Part shown: piece by piece, positions 55,900 through 64,000 of the stretch
Position numbering within the stretch: the stretch's first letter is position 1
How the letters are laid out: every line of letters starts with the position of its first letter
Assembly: GCF_002896855.1 (NCBI RefSeq)
Contig: NZ_CP021850.1
Coordinates: 1,451,665-1,515,664, forward strand
Source of the DNA: Clostridium thermosuccinogenes
GTDB lineage: Bacteria; Bacillota; Clostridia; Acetivibrionales; DSM-5807
Direction: 5' to 3'
DNA length: 64,000 bases
Translations under genes and position numbers: made by a program
Notes under the pieces: model-generated
The model's database searches: none
Told to the model about the DNA's origin: nothing
Seen by the model: only the letters and a program-made list of their open reading frames with translations

Positions 55900-56379
55900 A
55901 TGGGCAGATTTGTGCTTGATCCAAAGGAAATAAAAAAAGAAATTATTGAGATGCTTGAGAGAGAAAAGTACATAGTATTGGCGTCATGCTCAGACGGACG
56001 TGTGACGGCAAGGACAATGAGCCATATTAATATAGGAATGGATGTTTACGTACAGACTGACAAGAAGTTTCTAAAAGTTGAGCAAATAACCAAAAACCCG
56101 AGAGTTGCCCTTTGTGTAGGAAATCTTCAAATTGAAGGAGTGGCAGAACTGAAAAATCACCCATCTGACCCTGAAAACGCAGAGTTTTGCAACCTCTATA
56201 GGCAGAAACATCCTGGTTCCTTTGAAAATTACTCATCAATGAAGGATGAAGTTGTAATATTAGTAAAGCCTACTCTTGCAATTCTATGGAAATATATTGA
56301 CGGAAAACCCTGCAGGGATTATTTGCTTTTAAACGAAAACATTGCTTACAGAGAATATTATGAGTTGGAGGGTAAATAA
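55900..56379 (+). CDS. Pyridoxamine 5'-phosphate oxidase-like flavin protein
   Basis: 159 residues from ATG 55900, after GAGAGGGG. The split-barrel pattern shows IVLASCSDGRVTARTMSHI and FLKVEQITKNPRVALCVG, then a beta-strand with VVILVKPTLAILWKYIDG. It probably binds FMN or a related cofactor; general stress-type reductases share this fold. Followed by a good terminator. Confidence 0.8.
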   Translation: MGRFVLDPKEIKKEIIEMLEREKYIVLASCSDGRVTARTMSHINIGMDVYVQTDKKFLKVEQITKNPRVALCVGNLQIEGVAELKNHPSDPENAEFCNLYRQKHPGSFENYSSMKDEVVILVKPTLAILWKYIDGKPCRDYLLLNENIAYREYYELEGK

Positions 56380-56424
56380 AGGGAATGGGTTTACATAAAT
56401 GCTTATCCTTCCCTTTGTTTTTCC
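56378..56424 (+). terminator. Terminator after the flavin protein gene
   Basis: AAAGGGAA/TTCCCTTT hairpin followed by GTTTTTCC. Confidence 0.75.
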
Positions 56425-56592
56425 TCTCACGGTTTATTGACTTATAGCCTACAACAAACTATTTAGTGCTATAATTGAGATACATGGCAAATTCAACTCG
56501 CCTTTGAATTCTTTCCGTAATATCAAACGATGGTTGTTTTTATCAAGATTGCTTACATTGTTTACAACCAAACCCAGATATATAATATCAGC

Positions 56593-56606
56593 GTAAGACG
56601 TCTTAC
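56593..56606 (+). promoter_or_regulatory. Palindromic operator before the XRE regulator
   Basis: GTAAGACGTCTTAC is a perfect 14-base palindrome 27 bases before the start codon of the XRE-type regulator, a fitting place for autorepression. Confidence 0.55.
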
Positions 56607-56632
56607 AGATTAATTTTCGAAGGAGTGATACT

Positions 56633-57478
56633 GTGTCATTACAAAGTATTGGAATGAACATTTCGAAATTAAGGAAATCTAAAGGCGTTACACAGGAGGA
56701 GCTTGCAAACTTCTTAGGGGTATCAGCACAAGCGGTTTCAAAATGGGAATGCGGTGGCACACCTGATACTGAATTGCTGCCCCGGATTGCTGATTACTTT
56801 GGTGCATCAATTGATAGCCTTTTTGGAAGAAATGCTAATGAGTTTATTGATATAGAAGCAGAAACAGCCAAACATATAGCATCGTTTGAACAAGAACAGA
56901 GAATAGCAGTTGCATTTAACCACTGCTGGACTGTTCAGAAAAGCCTATTTGGTGCTATAGAGCAGGAGGAGCGGGAAACCCTTGATGCGATTAATTCAAA
57001 GCTCAACAATGATTATATCCATTCACAGTCGCTGTTTAATAGCGGAATAACACTGATGCCTTTGGCAGAAAATTTGCAGTACTTCATGATAATGCCTCAG
57101 CCCAAGGCAGGATGGACTAAAGGACTTTTTGATATATCGGACTATCAAAAGCTGTTTCAAACCTTGGCAGATCCAGCTGTTTTAAATTGCTTGTTCTTCC
57201 TATATAAAAGAGAAAACAAGCCTTTCACTTCGAAGCTTTTTGAAAAGGAGTTCAGCATGAGTCCTGAAAAAGCCGATGAGGTTCTCAACTTGCTGGAGCA
57301 ATATTCCTTCGTCAAGTTCTCATATGTAGAAATAGATGATGCAATTCAAAAAATCTATAATTTTCATCCCAATCCTGCGTTTATAGCCATGTTGGCTATA
57401 GCCAAAGAAATAATAAGAAAGCCGAACTCTTTTATTTACTATTCAGGATGCAGGGCTATGCCATATCTGGAGAAATGA
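56633..57478 (+). CDS. XRE-family transcriptional regulator
   Basis: 281 residues from GTG 56633 (GAAGGAG upstream). The helix-turn-helix covers residues 8-62 (LRKSKGVTQEELANFLGVS, QAVSKWECGGTPDTE, FGASIDSLFG). A C-terminal domain of about 200 residues includes PLAENLQYFMIMPQPK and a winged-helix-like region near LFEKEFSMSPEKADEVL, suggesting ligand or partner binding. It probably represses its own promoter through the palindrome upstream. Confidence 0.85.
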   Translation: MSLQSIGMNISKLRKSKGVTQEELANFLGVSAQAVSKWECGGTPDTELLPRIADYFGASIDSLFGRNANEFIDIEAETAKHIASFEQEQRIAVAFNHCWTVQKSLFGAIEQEERETLDAINSKLNNDYIHSQSLFNSGITLMPLAENLQYFMIMPQPKAGWTKGLFDISDYQKLFQTLADPAVLNCLFFLYKRENKPFTSKLFEKEFSMSPEKADEVLNLLEQYSFVKFSYVEIDDAIQKIYNFHPNPAFIAMLAIAKEIIRKPNSFIYYSGCRAMPYLEK

Positions 57479-57508
57479 CTTAATCCATCATCTTAAATCA
57501 TTAAATAC

Positions 57509-57558
57509 AGAGGACACTATCCGTTGTCACTCAAAAGGATGCGATGGTAGTGTCCTCT
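57509..57558. terminator. Hairpin after the XRE gene
   Basis: AGAGGACACTA/TAGTGTCCTCT pairs perfectly over 11 bases with a 28-base loop. Confidence 0.6.
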
Positions 57559-57573
57559 ACATTCTTGGGATAC

Positions 57574-57617
57574 AAAAGCGCTTTACCTGGCTTATACCGG
57601 TAAAGTAAGGTGCTTTT
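57574..57617. terminator. Bidirectional terminator between convergent genes
   Basis: AAAAGC..TTTACC pairs with GGTAAA..GCTTTT; T-runs lie on either side. It serves the XRE gene and the MetRS gene arriving from the right. Confidence 0.6.
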
Positions 57618-57707
57618 ATACTCAATTAAATAAAATAATAATTTGCGCACAGTTACATAAAGACATCTTATGGTATAAAGTGGAAGTGACTATCAATCCC
57701 TTTTCGC

Positions 57708-59333
57708 CTAGTCACCTCTCAGCCTTGCCTCTTCCTCCTGGATGACCTTTTTGTCAATCCGTTCAAACAAGATTTCCACCTGACCAAGCTCCAGGCCGGA
57801 CGGAACTTCTATATACTGCCATGTTGCCTCTTCAATTTTCAGTAAGTTTCTGACTTTGGCAGATGAAAACGGCAGAAAAGGCTCAAGCAGATGTGAAAGA
57901 TTGGCGATAATCTGAACACAGGTATTCAGAGTTCCCTTACACTTTTCAACATCGCTCTTTATTGTAATCCAGGGCTGTTCTTCATCAAAGTACTTATTTG
58001 CTGCCCGTATGAATGCAAAGACTGCATCCAGTGCCTCCTTGAAGTTTCCCTGTTCTATAAGCTCACCGGTACAAGGGTAGAGCTTTTCTAATGACTGAAT
58101 GATATTCTGGTTACATCGCCCTTCCGGTATCTTGTTGCTAAAATACTTTTGAATAAACACCAGACTGCGGTTCACAAAGTTGCCATAAGCACCTAAAAGC
58201 TCTCCATTATGGCTGTTGATGAACTCCCTCCAGGTAAAGTCGGTATCCCTTTTCTCAGGTCCGTTGCCGATAAGAAAATAACGGATGGAATCAGGATTGT
58301 ATCGTTCGATGATATCCTTTACCCATATTGCCCAGTTGCCGCTGGTGGATATTTTCCTGCCTTCAAGAGTCAGATATTCGCTGGATATAATATCATCGGG
58401 GGGCTTCAGCCTGACATCAGCGCGGCCTAAGAGCAGAGAAGGCAGAATAATTGTATGGAAGGGTATATTATCCTTGCCATGCACATAATACTGCCTTGAG
58501 CTGTTCCAGAACTCATAAAAATCAATTCCCTGACGGCAGCACAGTGTATAACAGTCCGAAAGGTATCCCAGGACATTTTCTGCCCAGATATATATTTTCT
58601 TATCGTCAAACCCATCCTTCGGGACATCAATGCCCCAGTCAAGATCCCGGGTCAGGCTTCTGTCCCGCAGCCCTTCGTGAATATATCTTTTTGACATCTC
58701 ATAAGCATTTTTTCTCCAATGGCTGTGACTCTCAATATATCTTTCCAGTTGTTCCTTCATGCGGGTGATAGCCAAGTAAAGATGATTGGTAGGCCGGAAT
58801 TCAGGTGGTTCCTTGCATATGCTGCATTCCGCCTGAAGAAGATTTTCCGGCTCCAGTACACTTCCACATGCTTCACACTGGTCGCCCCTTGCGGTCTCAC
58901 CACAATGAGGACACAGACCTTTTACAAAGCGATCGGGTAGAAATTGCCTGCAATGGTTGCAATATGCCTGTGGAGTGCTTTTCTCATAAACATACCCTCC
59001 GTCATAAAGCTTCTTGTGAAAGTCTTTAACAAAGCTTTTATGCTCACTGCTGGATGTTTTTCCATATAGGTCATAAGAGAATCCAAGGCGATTAAAACAT
59101 TCGGCAAACTCGTTGTGGTAGTAATCGCTTATTTCCTCAGGCGTTTTGTTTTCCTGCCTGGCTCTTATTGCTACAGGCGTACCATGACAATCACTGCCTG
59201 AAACGAAAAACACTGTATCACCCTTTGCTCTGAAATACCTCGCCAGTACATCTCCCGGCAATAATGCAGCTATGTGGCCGATATGCAAAGAGCCGTTTGC
59301 ATAAGGCCATGCATTTCCAATTAAAACATTCAT
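57708..59333 (-). CDS. Methionyl-tRNA synthetase, copy 2
   Basis: 541 residues from ATG 59333 (GAGGTG upstream). HIGH motif LHIGHIAALLPGD after NVLIGNAWPYANG; a four-cysteine zinc knuckle pair (CPHCGETARGDQCEACG, CSICKEPP); the KMSKS loop is GRKISTSGNWAIW; the anticodon domain shows AANKYFDEEQPWITIK. The protein is smaller than the other copy and only distantly like it. It lacks the C-terminal dimer domain of some MetRS. A T-box leader precedes it. Confidence 0.88.
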   Translation of the reverse strand: MNVLIGNAWPYANGSLHIGHIAALLPGDVLARYFRAKGDTVFFVSGSDCHGTPVAIRARQENKTPEEISDYYHNEFAECFNRLGFSYDLYGKTSSSEHKSFVKDFHKKLYDGGYVYEKSTPQAYCNHCRQFLPDRFVKGLCPHCGETARGDQCEACGSVLEPENLLQAECSICKEPPEFRPTNHLYLAITRMKEQLERYIESHSHWRKNAYEMSKRYIHEGLRDRSLTRDLDWGIDVPKDGFDDKKIYIWAENVLGYLSDCYTLCCRQGIDFYEFWNSSRQYYVHGKDNIPFHTIILPSLLLGRADVRLKPPDDIISSEYLTLEGRKISTSGNWAIWVKDIIERYNPDSIRYFLIGNGPEKRDTDFTWREFINSHNGELLGAYGNFVNRSLVFIQKYFSNKIPEGRCNQNIIQSLEKLYPCTGELIEQGNFKEALDAVFAFIRAANKYFDEEQPWITIKSDVEKCKGTLNTCVQIIANLSHLLEPFLPFSSAKVRNLLKIEEATWQYIEVPSGLELGQVEILFERIDKKVIQEEEARLRGD

Positions 59334-59575
59334 AAACACACCTCATTTCTTAATATTTTATATTAGAAAATTAGAGAGAAATCATCATATGCAAGGATTA
59401 CAAGGAAGCAAACTGCAAGGTACGGAGTTTTATCAAAGGAAAAATCCCTCATGCTTCAAAGACTGTCCTCCTGCTTAAAATAAGCCTTGACCTTGATAAT
59501 AAACCTTAGCCCTGAAAGCTAGCACCTCAGCAGTGAAGCTTGACCAAGTAATCCGTAGCATATCATGATTTCAAT

Positions 59576-59920
59576 AAAAAAGCTCTCGTCTCCAGGATAA
59601 ATATCCTGGGGACGAGAGCATGATACTTCGTGTTACCACCCCGGTTCATTGATGCTTCGCAGCACCAACCTCAGCAAGAACTAATGTAAGGGAACACATT
59701 CCTCTTCCTGGAAGTGTAGCTTACACGCTATTCTCCGGCACTATAACGGGAGCACCCGTCGCAGCCTAACAAGGTGAGGGGACACACCTCTCTCTAGCAA
59801 GAAGCATTCCTCTTATGTTGAGGAATGTCCTCTTTTGAATAGGGACACACTTTTTCAAGCAAGGGGGGGTCCTTATTATGTCGATGAGTGTCCCCTTTTG
59901 AAAGAAATGTCCCGCCTTTT
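59576..59920 (-). promoter_or_regulatory. T-box leader of the second MetRS gene
   Basis: Minus-strand order: tandem hairpins GGGACA...TGTCCC, a distal stem GACGG/CCGTT-like, stem III, the T-box core CGGGGTGGTAACACG (59627-59644), and a terminator GCTCTCGTCC...GACGAGAGC with T6 at 59576. It is clearly homologous to the leader at 50205-50692. The pairing block TGGT suits an A discriminator, as in tRNA-Met. Confidence 0.85.
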
Positions 59921-60736
59921 CGGTGCGAAAGCTCTGAGACCATCTTCGGTTATCTATTCTTTGCTCCTTTTCAGCTTACCGGAGCTCTCTGTGAAAGACA
60001 TCAATAACTTACTCTTCTCTTCATCGCATCTACAATTTTTAATTTTAACGCAATCAAGCCATATATCTATTATGATATGGCTCCGAATCCGGTTATATTC
60101 ACATTTTTCATTTAAATGCAACTTTCTGCAGGTTATATATATCTTATTATGCAATGTGCTGACAGTCAATAGTATATGTTAATAACCTTCAACAGAATTC
60201 CTGATTGGATGTTATGATTCAGGAATAAAGTTGTAACAGTTAGGCTGTCATTATGTTTAGTCTAGTGTTCTAACTGAATGTACACTCTATTTCTGTTTGG
60301 ACTGAAGAGAAGTTACTATTCTGCATATAAAAGTATTACCAAAATTTATGATGTTAATAAGTTTTAGATACATAAATGGGTTTAAATGACATGTGCTATT
60401 AAAATGATATTTATACTATACAGCTCCTTTTTTAATCTGAAATTACCATGATGCCCAAAGTTCAATCCAATATATTTTTAGAAGATGATATCCGTCTGTT
60501 CTAAGGATGTATCTTGTTTAGGGAACATTTTGTAAACATATGAGCATCAACGAAAACAAGGATATCTATAAGTAACGCAATGATTGATTGTGAAGATATT
60601 TATATATTTGAAACGGGAGGAATAAAAGGCATATATTGACATAAAATTTATACCTAAAGTATAATGTAACCAAATTGTTTTTCCGTTAATATTACAGTTT
60701 ATACACAAAATTACACAATGGGTTAAAAGAGATAAG
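59921..60736. other. Intergenic DNA between MetRS leader and ABC exporter
   Basis: AT-rich with no recognisable gene or RNA; probably promoters for both directions. Confidence 0.5.
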
Positions 60737-60770
60737 GTGAAAATTAACGAAGAAGTGCATAAGTTCTTTA

Positions 60771-62387
60771 TTGTCAATAATTTCACAAGAACCCAAGAGA
60801 TTTATAAGTTTAATGCTTATTGGTATTGTAAATGCTGTTGTTACAATATTTTATACTGTTATATTGCAGAGATTTGTTGACATAATTCTAGTTAATGTAG
60901 AATATCAAGAGCTGATTTATATTGTCTCTCTCTTTTTAATTACGGCTATTCTTACTGCCATATCTGCAGTTTTGCAGAGAACTTTACTTGAAGTACTTTG
61001 TCAACGAATTCTTCGCGCAAAAAAAATAAAGTTTATACATCATATTCTTAATGCTCGTTATTCAGCAATTCGCAAATGGAATACTGGCCAATTATTAGAC
61101 AGATACAATAAAAATGATACATATGCAAATATATCATCAGATTTTATTAATGATTTTGTTGTAGAATCAATTTCTTTTGTTGTAATTATAGTTTATCTTT
61201 TTCGCTTAAACACTTTATTAGCAGGTATTGTATTCATTGGCACCATTATAACATCATTGGCAAAATACTTCATTAGCCGCAAAGCCATGGGATTTTCCAA
61301 TGAAAAAAGCAAAATAGAACAGGATATTGCTATGAAAACCAGCGAGTATATAGAGAGTATTGTACAAATAAAGAATATGAACATTAATAGTTATGTTGAG
61401 AGAAAGATATATACTCTTCTAAGCAAATTATACGAAAAAAGCAAAAGTTATACTGTTATAGTCAATTTTCTGGACCAGGCATCCTACATTATAATGGAAG
61501 TGCTCAGAGCTATTACATATATCGTTGCTGGTTATCAAGTTCTAAAAAGTCAATTAACACCAGGCGTTTTCTTTGCTTTTTATGCATTTACCGGATGGTT
61601 GGATTATTCTTTTGGGCAGTTGTGGACATTAGCTGTTAAATATGCAGGTTATTCCGCAAGTATTGAGGTTGTTGAGGAGATTACCTCGTTACCAGATTGT
61701 GCTGATAATGCAGATGAGAGTGTTGAAGCCTTTGACAATTTGACAATTTATAACTTATCATTTAAATATCCTATTGACGGTGGTTTTTCGCTAACGAATT
61801 TAAATTTGAAAGTATATGCAGGTGTTCCCACAATCATAATGGGTGAATCAGGTTGTGGGAAAAGTACATTACTCAACCTGATAGCCGGACTGCTTGAGCA
61901 TGAAAGTGGTCATATAAAGCTGGGATCAAATATTATTGATTCTTGGTCACCGGAAAAGCGCGGAAAATATATCGGATATGTAAGACAAAATATAAATCTT
62001 TTTACGGGTACTATAAGAGAGAATCTGTCCCTGGATAGATTTTACGATGATGATACACTTTGGAATGTTCTAAAAGTCGTCAACCTATATGAATACATAC
62101 ACTCATTACCAAACGGCCTGGATACGGAAATTGGAAGATCAGGTTTGGAGCTTTCACAAGGCCAAACACACCGTTTGGGAATTGCAAGAACTTTGCTTAG
62201 AGATACACCTGTAATTATTTTGGACGAGCCTACGGCAAGTCTTGATGATATGGCTAAAAAAGTAGTCTTTAATGAACTTAATAATTTCTGCAAGGACAAG
62301 ATTTTGCTTTATGTAATGCATGATTATGAAAAAGATTTATCGGACACAGAAGTTAATGTGATTAGTTGGGATAGGTTAATATCATAA
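60771..62387 (+). CDS. ABC exporter, fused membrane and ATPase domains
   Basis: 538 residues: six-helix membrane domain, then the ATPase with Walker A MGESGCGKSTLLNL, Q-loop YVRQNINLFTGTIRENL, signature LELSQGQTHRLGIARTL, Walker B VIILDEPTASLDD and H-loop LYVMHDYEK. It probably exports a peptide or drug as a dimer. The only start in frame is a TTG at 60771 with no ribosome binding site. A GTG at 60737 with AGATAAGG before it opens another frame that enters this one if one base is dropped, so the true start may lie upstream across an indel. Confidence 0.88.
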   Translation: MSIISQEPKRFISLMLIGIVNAVVTIFYTVILQRFVDIILVNVEYQELIYIVSLFLITAILTAISAVLQRTLLEVLCQRILRAKKIKFIHHILNARYSAIRKWNTGQLLDRYNKNDTYANISSDFINDFVVESISFVVIIVYLFRLNTLLAGIVFIGTIITSLAKYFISRKAMGFSNEKSKIEQDIAMKTSEYIESIVQIKNMNINSYVERKIYTLLSKLYEKSKSYTVIVNFLDQASYIIMEVLRAITYIVAGYQVLKSQLTPGVFFAFYAFTGWLDYSFGQLWTLAVKYAGYSASIEVVEEITSLPDCADNADESVEAFDNLTIYNLSFKYPIDGGFSLTNLNLKVYAGVPTIIMGESGCGKSTLLNLIAGLLEHESGHIKLGSNIIDSWSPEKRGKYIGYVRQNINLFTGTIRENLSLDRFYDDDTLWNVLKVVNLYEYIHSLPNGLDTEIGRSGLELSQGQTHRLGIARTLLRDTPVIILDEPTASLDDMAKKVVFNELNNFCKDKILLYVMHDYEKDLSDTEVNVISWDRLIS

Positions 62388-62612
62388 ATTTGCAGTAATA
62401 ACCTTTGCATCTTATGATTTACTTATTATTATAGAACTAATTTTGGTAAAATAGCTAATTAACTAATGCAACTTATTTCTTTTTTTTAGAGGTAAATTAT
62501 AGATTTAAGTTAATATGGGGAAATAGCCTGAAAAGTAAATAAAATCAAAGGCTAAAAGAAAAGATTGCATCAAAGCTTATGACACTGCTATTATATAGAG
62601 GGGAGTAGTAAA

Positions 62613-63147
62613 ATGATTTGTCAGATGCCGGAAGAAGCAATTAAAAGTGCGCTTGACGTCTCTGATTTCAATATTGTTGAAATTCGTGGCGGAATGTCCA
62701 AACAGGTGTATAAAATCAAAACACCTGCTGACAACTTTATCCTCTATATATGGCGTCGTCCCTTTGACAACAAATTGACTGAAAATCAAACCAAGGGAAT
62801 AGAATACTTATTTCCCGACTTCATGCATAACACAAAATTGCTGGCTGATTTAGGTATTCGTGTACCCTATGTTCTTGCAGCCGGGCACCATGAAGAGGGC
62901 GATTTTGACTACGCAATTGTTGAGTGCTTTAAAGGCCAAAGCTTGGGCGATTATTAACTTAATATATGGGGATATAATACCTTTACCGAAATCTATCAAT
63001 GCTGCAAAGCTTGAGTTCTATAAACTATGCTGGAAAATAGAATATGTTTCGGTGGCCGTAGATTATCTTATGCATGTAGACAGCAGCAATGAATGGTTCA
63101 AAAACAGCCGTGAAAGCAATTTGCGTGATTTGAAAAAGATGCTGTAG
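62613..63147 (+). pseudogene. Aminoglycoside phosphotransferase-like gene with deletion
   Basis: The first 114 codons (VEIRGGMSKQVYKIKTPADNF, VECFKGQSLGDY) are the N-lobe of an APH kinase. A stop follows at 62955; a different frame then gives YKLCWKIEYVSVAVDYLMH to the C-terminus RDLKKML. The catalytic HGD and DxD segments are missing, so most of the C-lobe was deleted. Confidence 0.8.
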
Positions 63148-63292
63148 AAAGGAGAAAATACGATAAAAAGCTTATGGAGAATGCTTTCATCGGATACTGA
63201 AGGCTGGATGACTGTGGGTCGAATGTTTGAAAGATATGAAAAAGCTTAAAAAACGGTTTGAGTACATACTAAAGAGTAAAAGGAGTAATGAC

Positions 63293-63847
63293 ATGATAGA
63301 CTTAAAATATAAACCAACCATAATAGGCAATAAAGTGATACTTCGTCCCTTTGAGACTGGAGATATTGATTACATGGAAGAATGCTTAAAAGATCCGGAA
63401 GTGCTTAAATTCACAGGGAGTATAGATGATTTTGACAGGGATTTCATCACCAGATGGTATAGTACAAGAAATGATCAAACTGATCGCCTGGATCTTGCCA
63501 TAGTTGATAAATGCAATAATATCGCTGTTGGAGAGGTAGTTGTAAATGAGTATGACGAAACCAGGCACAGCATGAATTTCAGAATCCTAATTGGCCCCAG
63601 GGGAAGAGATCGTGGATTGGGAACAGAGGCTACAACTCTTTTCGTGGATTATATATTCACAAACACAGATTTGAAGCAGTTGACATTAGGTGTTTATTCA
63701 TTTAATCCAAGAGCGCAAAGAGTATATGAGAAGGTGGGTTTCATTCTGGAGAGCATTGATAAGGATGAACTGGAGTATGAGGGTGTTATGATTGACTCAC
63801 TTAACATGGTATTAACGCGTGAAAATTGGGAAAGGATGCACAAATAG
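63293..63847 (+). CDS. GNAT N-acetyltransferase, RimJ/RimL type
   Basis: 184 residues from ATG 63293 after AAAAGGAG; the frame is open 22 codons upstream but without a binding site. It begins KVILRPFETGDIDYMEECL, with the acetyl-CoA loop IGPRGRDRGLGTEATTLF and the C-terminal VYSFNPRAQRVYEKVGF. It probably acetylates an amine, either a ribosomal protein N-terminus or a small molecule. Confidence 0.88.
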   Translation: MIDLKYKPTIIGNKVILRPFETGDIDYMEECLKDPEVLKFTGSIDDFDRDFITRWYSTRNDQTDRLDLAIVDKCNNIAVGEVVVNEYDETRHSMNFRILIGPRGRDRGLGTEATTLFVDYIFTNTDLKQLTLGVYSFNPRAQRVYEKVGFILESIDKDELEYEGVMIDSLNMVLTRENWERMHK

Positions 63848-64000
63848 CATATAATAATAAAGCATTTGATTTTAGAAAATGAAATTATTAAACTTATCAG
63901 TCGTAGCAACAAGTAATTTTCAGGTGGAATGGACTGCTATTTGCCAGTGCAAGTAACTTAAAAGCAGACTCAACCATACCGTAGGAAGGGGTTTCATGAT

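Noticed and set aside
59835-60182. 115-codon plus-strand frame
   Set aside because: Antisense to the T-box leader of the second MetRS; no ribosome binding site.
62860-63147. 95-codon frame as a separate gene
   Set aside because: It is the out-of-frame tail of the deleted phosphotransferase gene.
1-64000. CRISPR array or toxin-antitoxin pair as the hidden system
   Set aside because: No regularly spaced repeats with unique spacers and no recognisable paired toxin-antitoxin genes; the only tandem repeats are those listed.

Overview
The window looks like a chromosomal segment of a low-GC, Gram-positive anaerobe of the Clostridia. Supporting signs are AT-rich intergenic DNA, GGAGG-type ribosome binding sites, T-box leaders, a c-di-GMP-I riboswitch, YesM/YesN-type two-component genes, LplB/YtcP-type sugar permeases and a dense load of insertion sequences and group II introns. 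I cannot name the species from sequence alone. No tRNA, rRNA or CRISPR array was seen.

Layout. 1-5 kb: a response regulator cut by the window edge, an ABC-2 exporter remnant collapsed by deletion, an MFS drug-efflux-like gene behind a terminator-type attenuator, a two-helix micro-protein, and a lipoprotein gene cut by IS66. 5-9 kb: IS66 copy 1 and a tyrosine recombinase gene broken by one in-frame stop. 9.6-18.2 kb: an ECF sigma factor with an anti-sigma gene split at a slippery heptamer repeat, a DUF6147-like secreted protein, an IS110 element with structured ends, DDE insertion sequence copy A, then a secreted protein, a membrane-anchored subtilase and a lipoprotein in a row. 18.2-24.6 kb: an IS3-family element whose frameshift window is interrupted by a group II intron that itself carries a second group II intron (twintron), followed by a third, decayed intron. 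24.7-28.4 kb: a second copy of the micro-protein, an orphan copy of a structured IS-end RNA or DNA element, an IS21 element with a deleted istA, and an IS30 fragment. 29-38 kb: a methyltransferase, a two-kinase fusion, a C39-like protein, DDE IS copy B, and an AraC-type regulator gene carrying both a frameshift and IS66 copy 2 with a perfect 8-bp target duplication. 38-49.5 kb: a glycoside uptake and cleavage locus (two permeases, binding lipoprotein, GH2 enzyme interrupted by an IS630-type element, then a YesM/YesN two-component pair). 50-64 kb: two divergent methionyl-tRNA synthetase genes each behind a T-box leader, a c-di-GMP riboswitch upstream of an HD-GYP phosphodiesterase, several small metabolic or regulatory genes, an ABC exporter, and acetyltransferase and phosphotransferase genes and remnants.

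How genes work together. The 38.4-49.5 kb block reads as one carbohydrate module: the two-component pair senses, the ABC system imports, GH2 cleaves; it is presently broken in GH2, but excision of the IS would restore the frame exactly. The sigma/anti-sigma pair and the neighbouring exported proteins may form an envelope-response unit. The rest is a mosaic of mobile DNA. The most unusual observations are the slippery anti-sigma gene, the twintron in the IS3 frameshift window, and a roughly 136-139 nt structured element with compensatory pairing present at the end of two IS copies and once alone.
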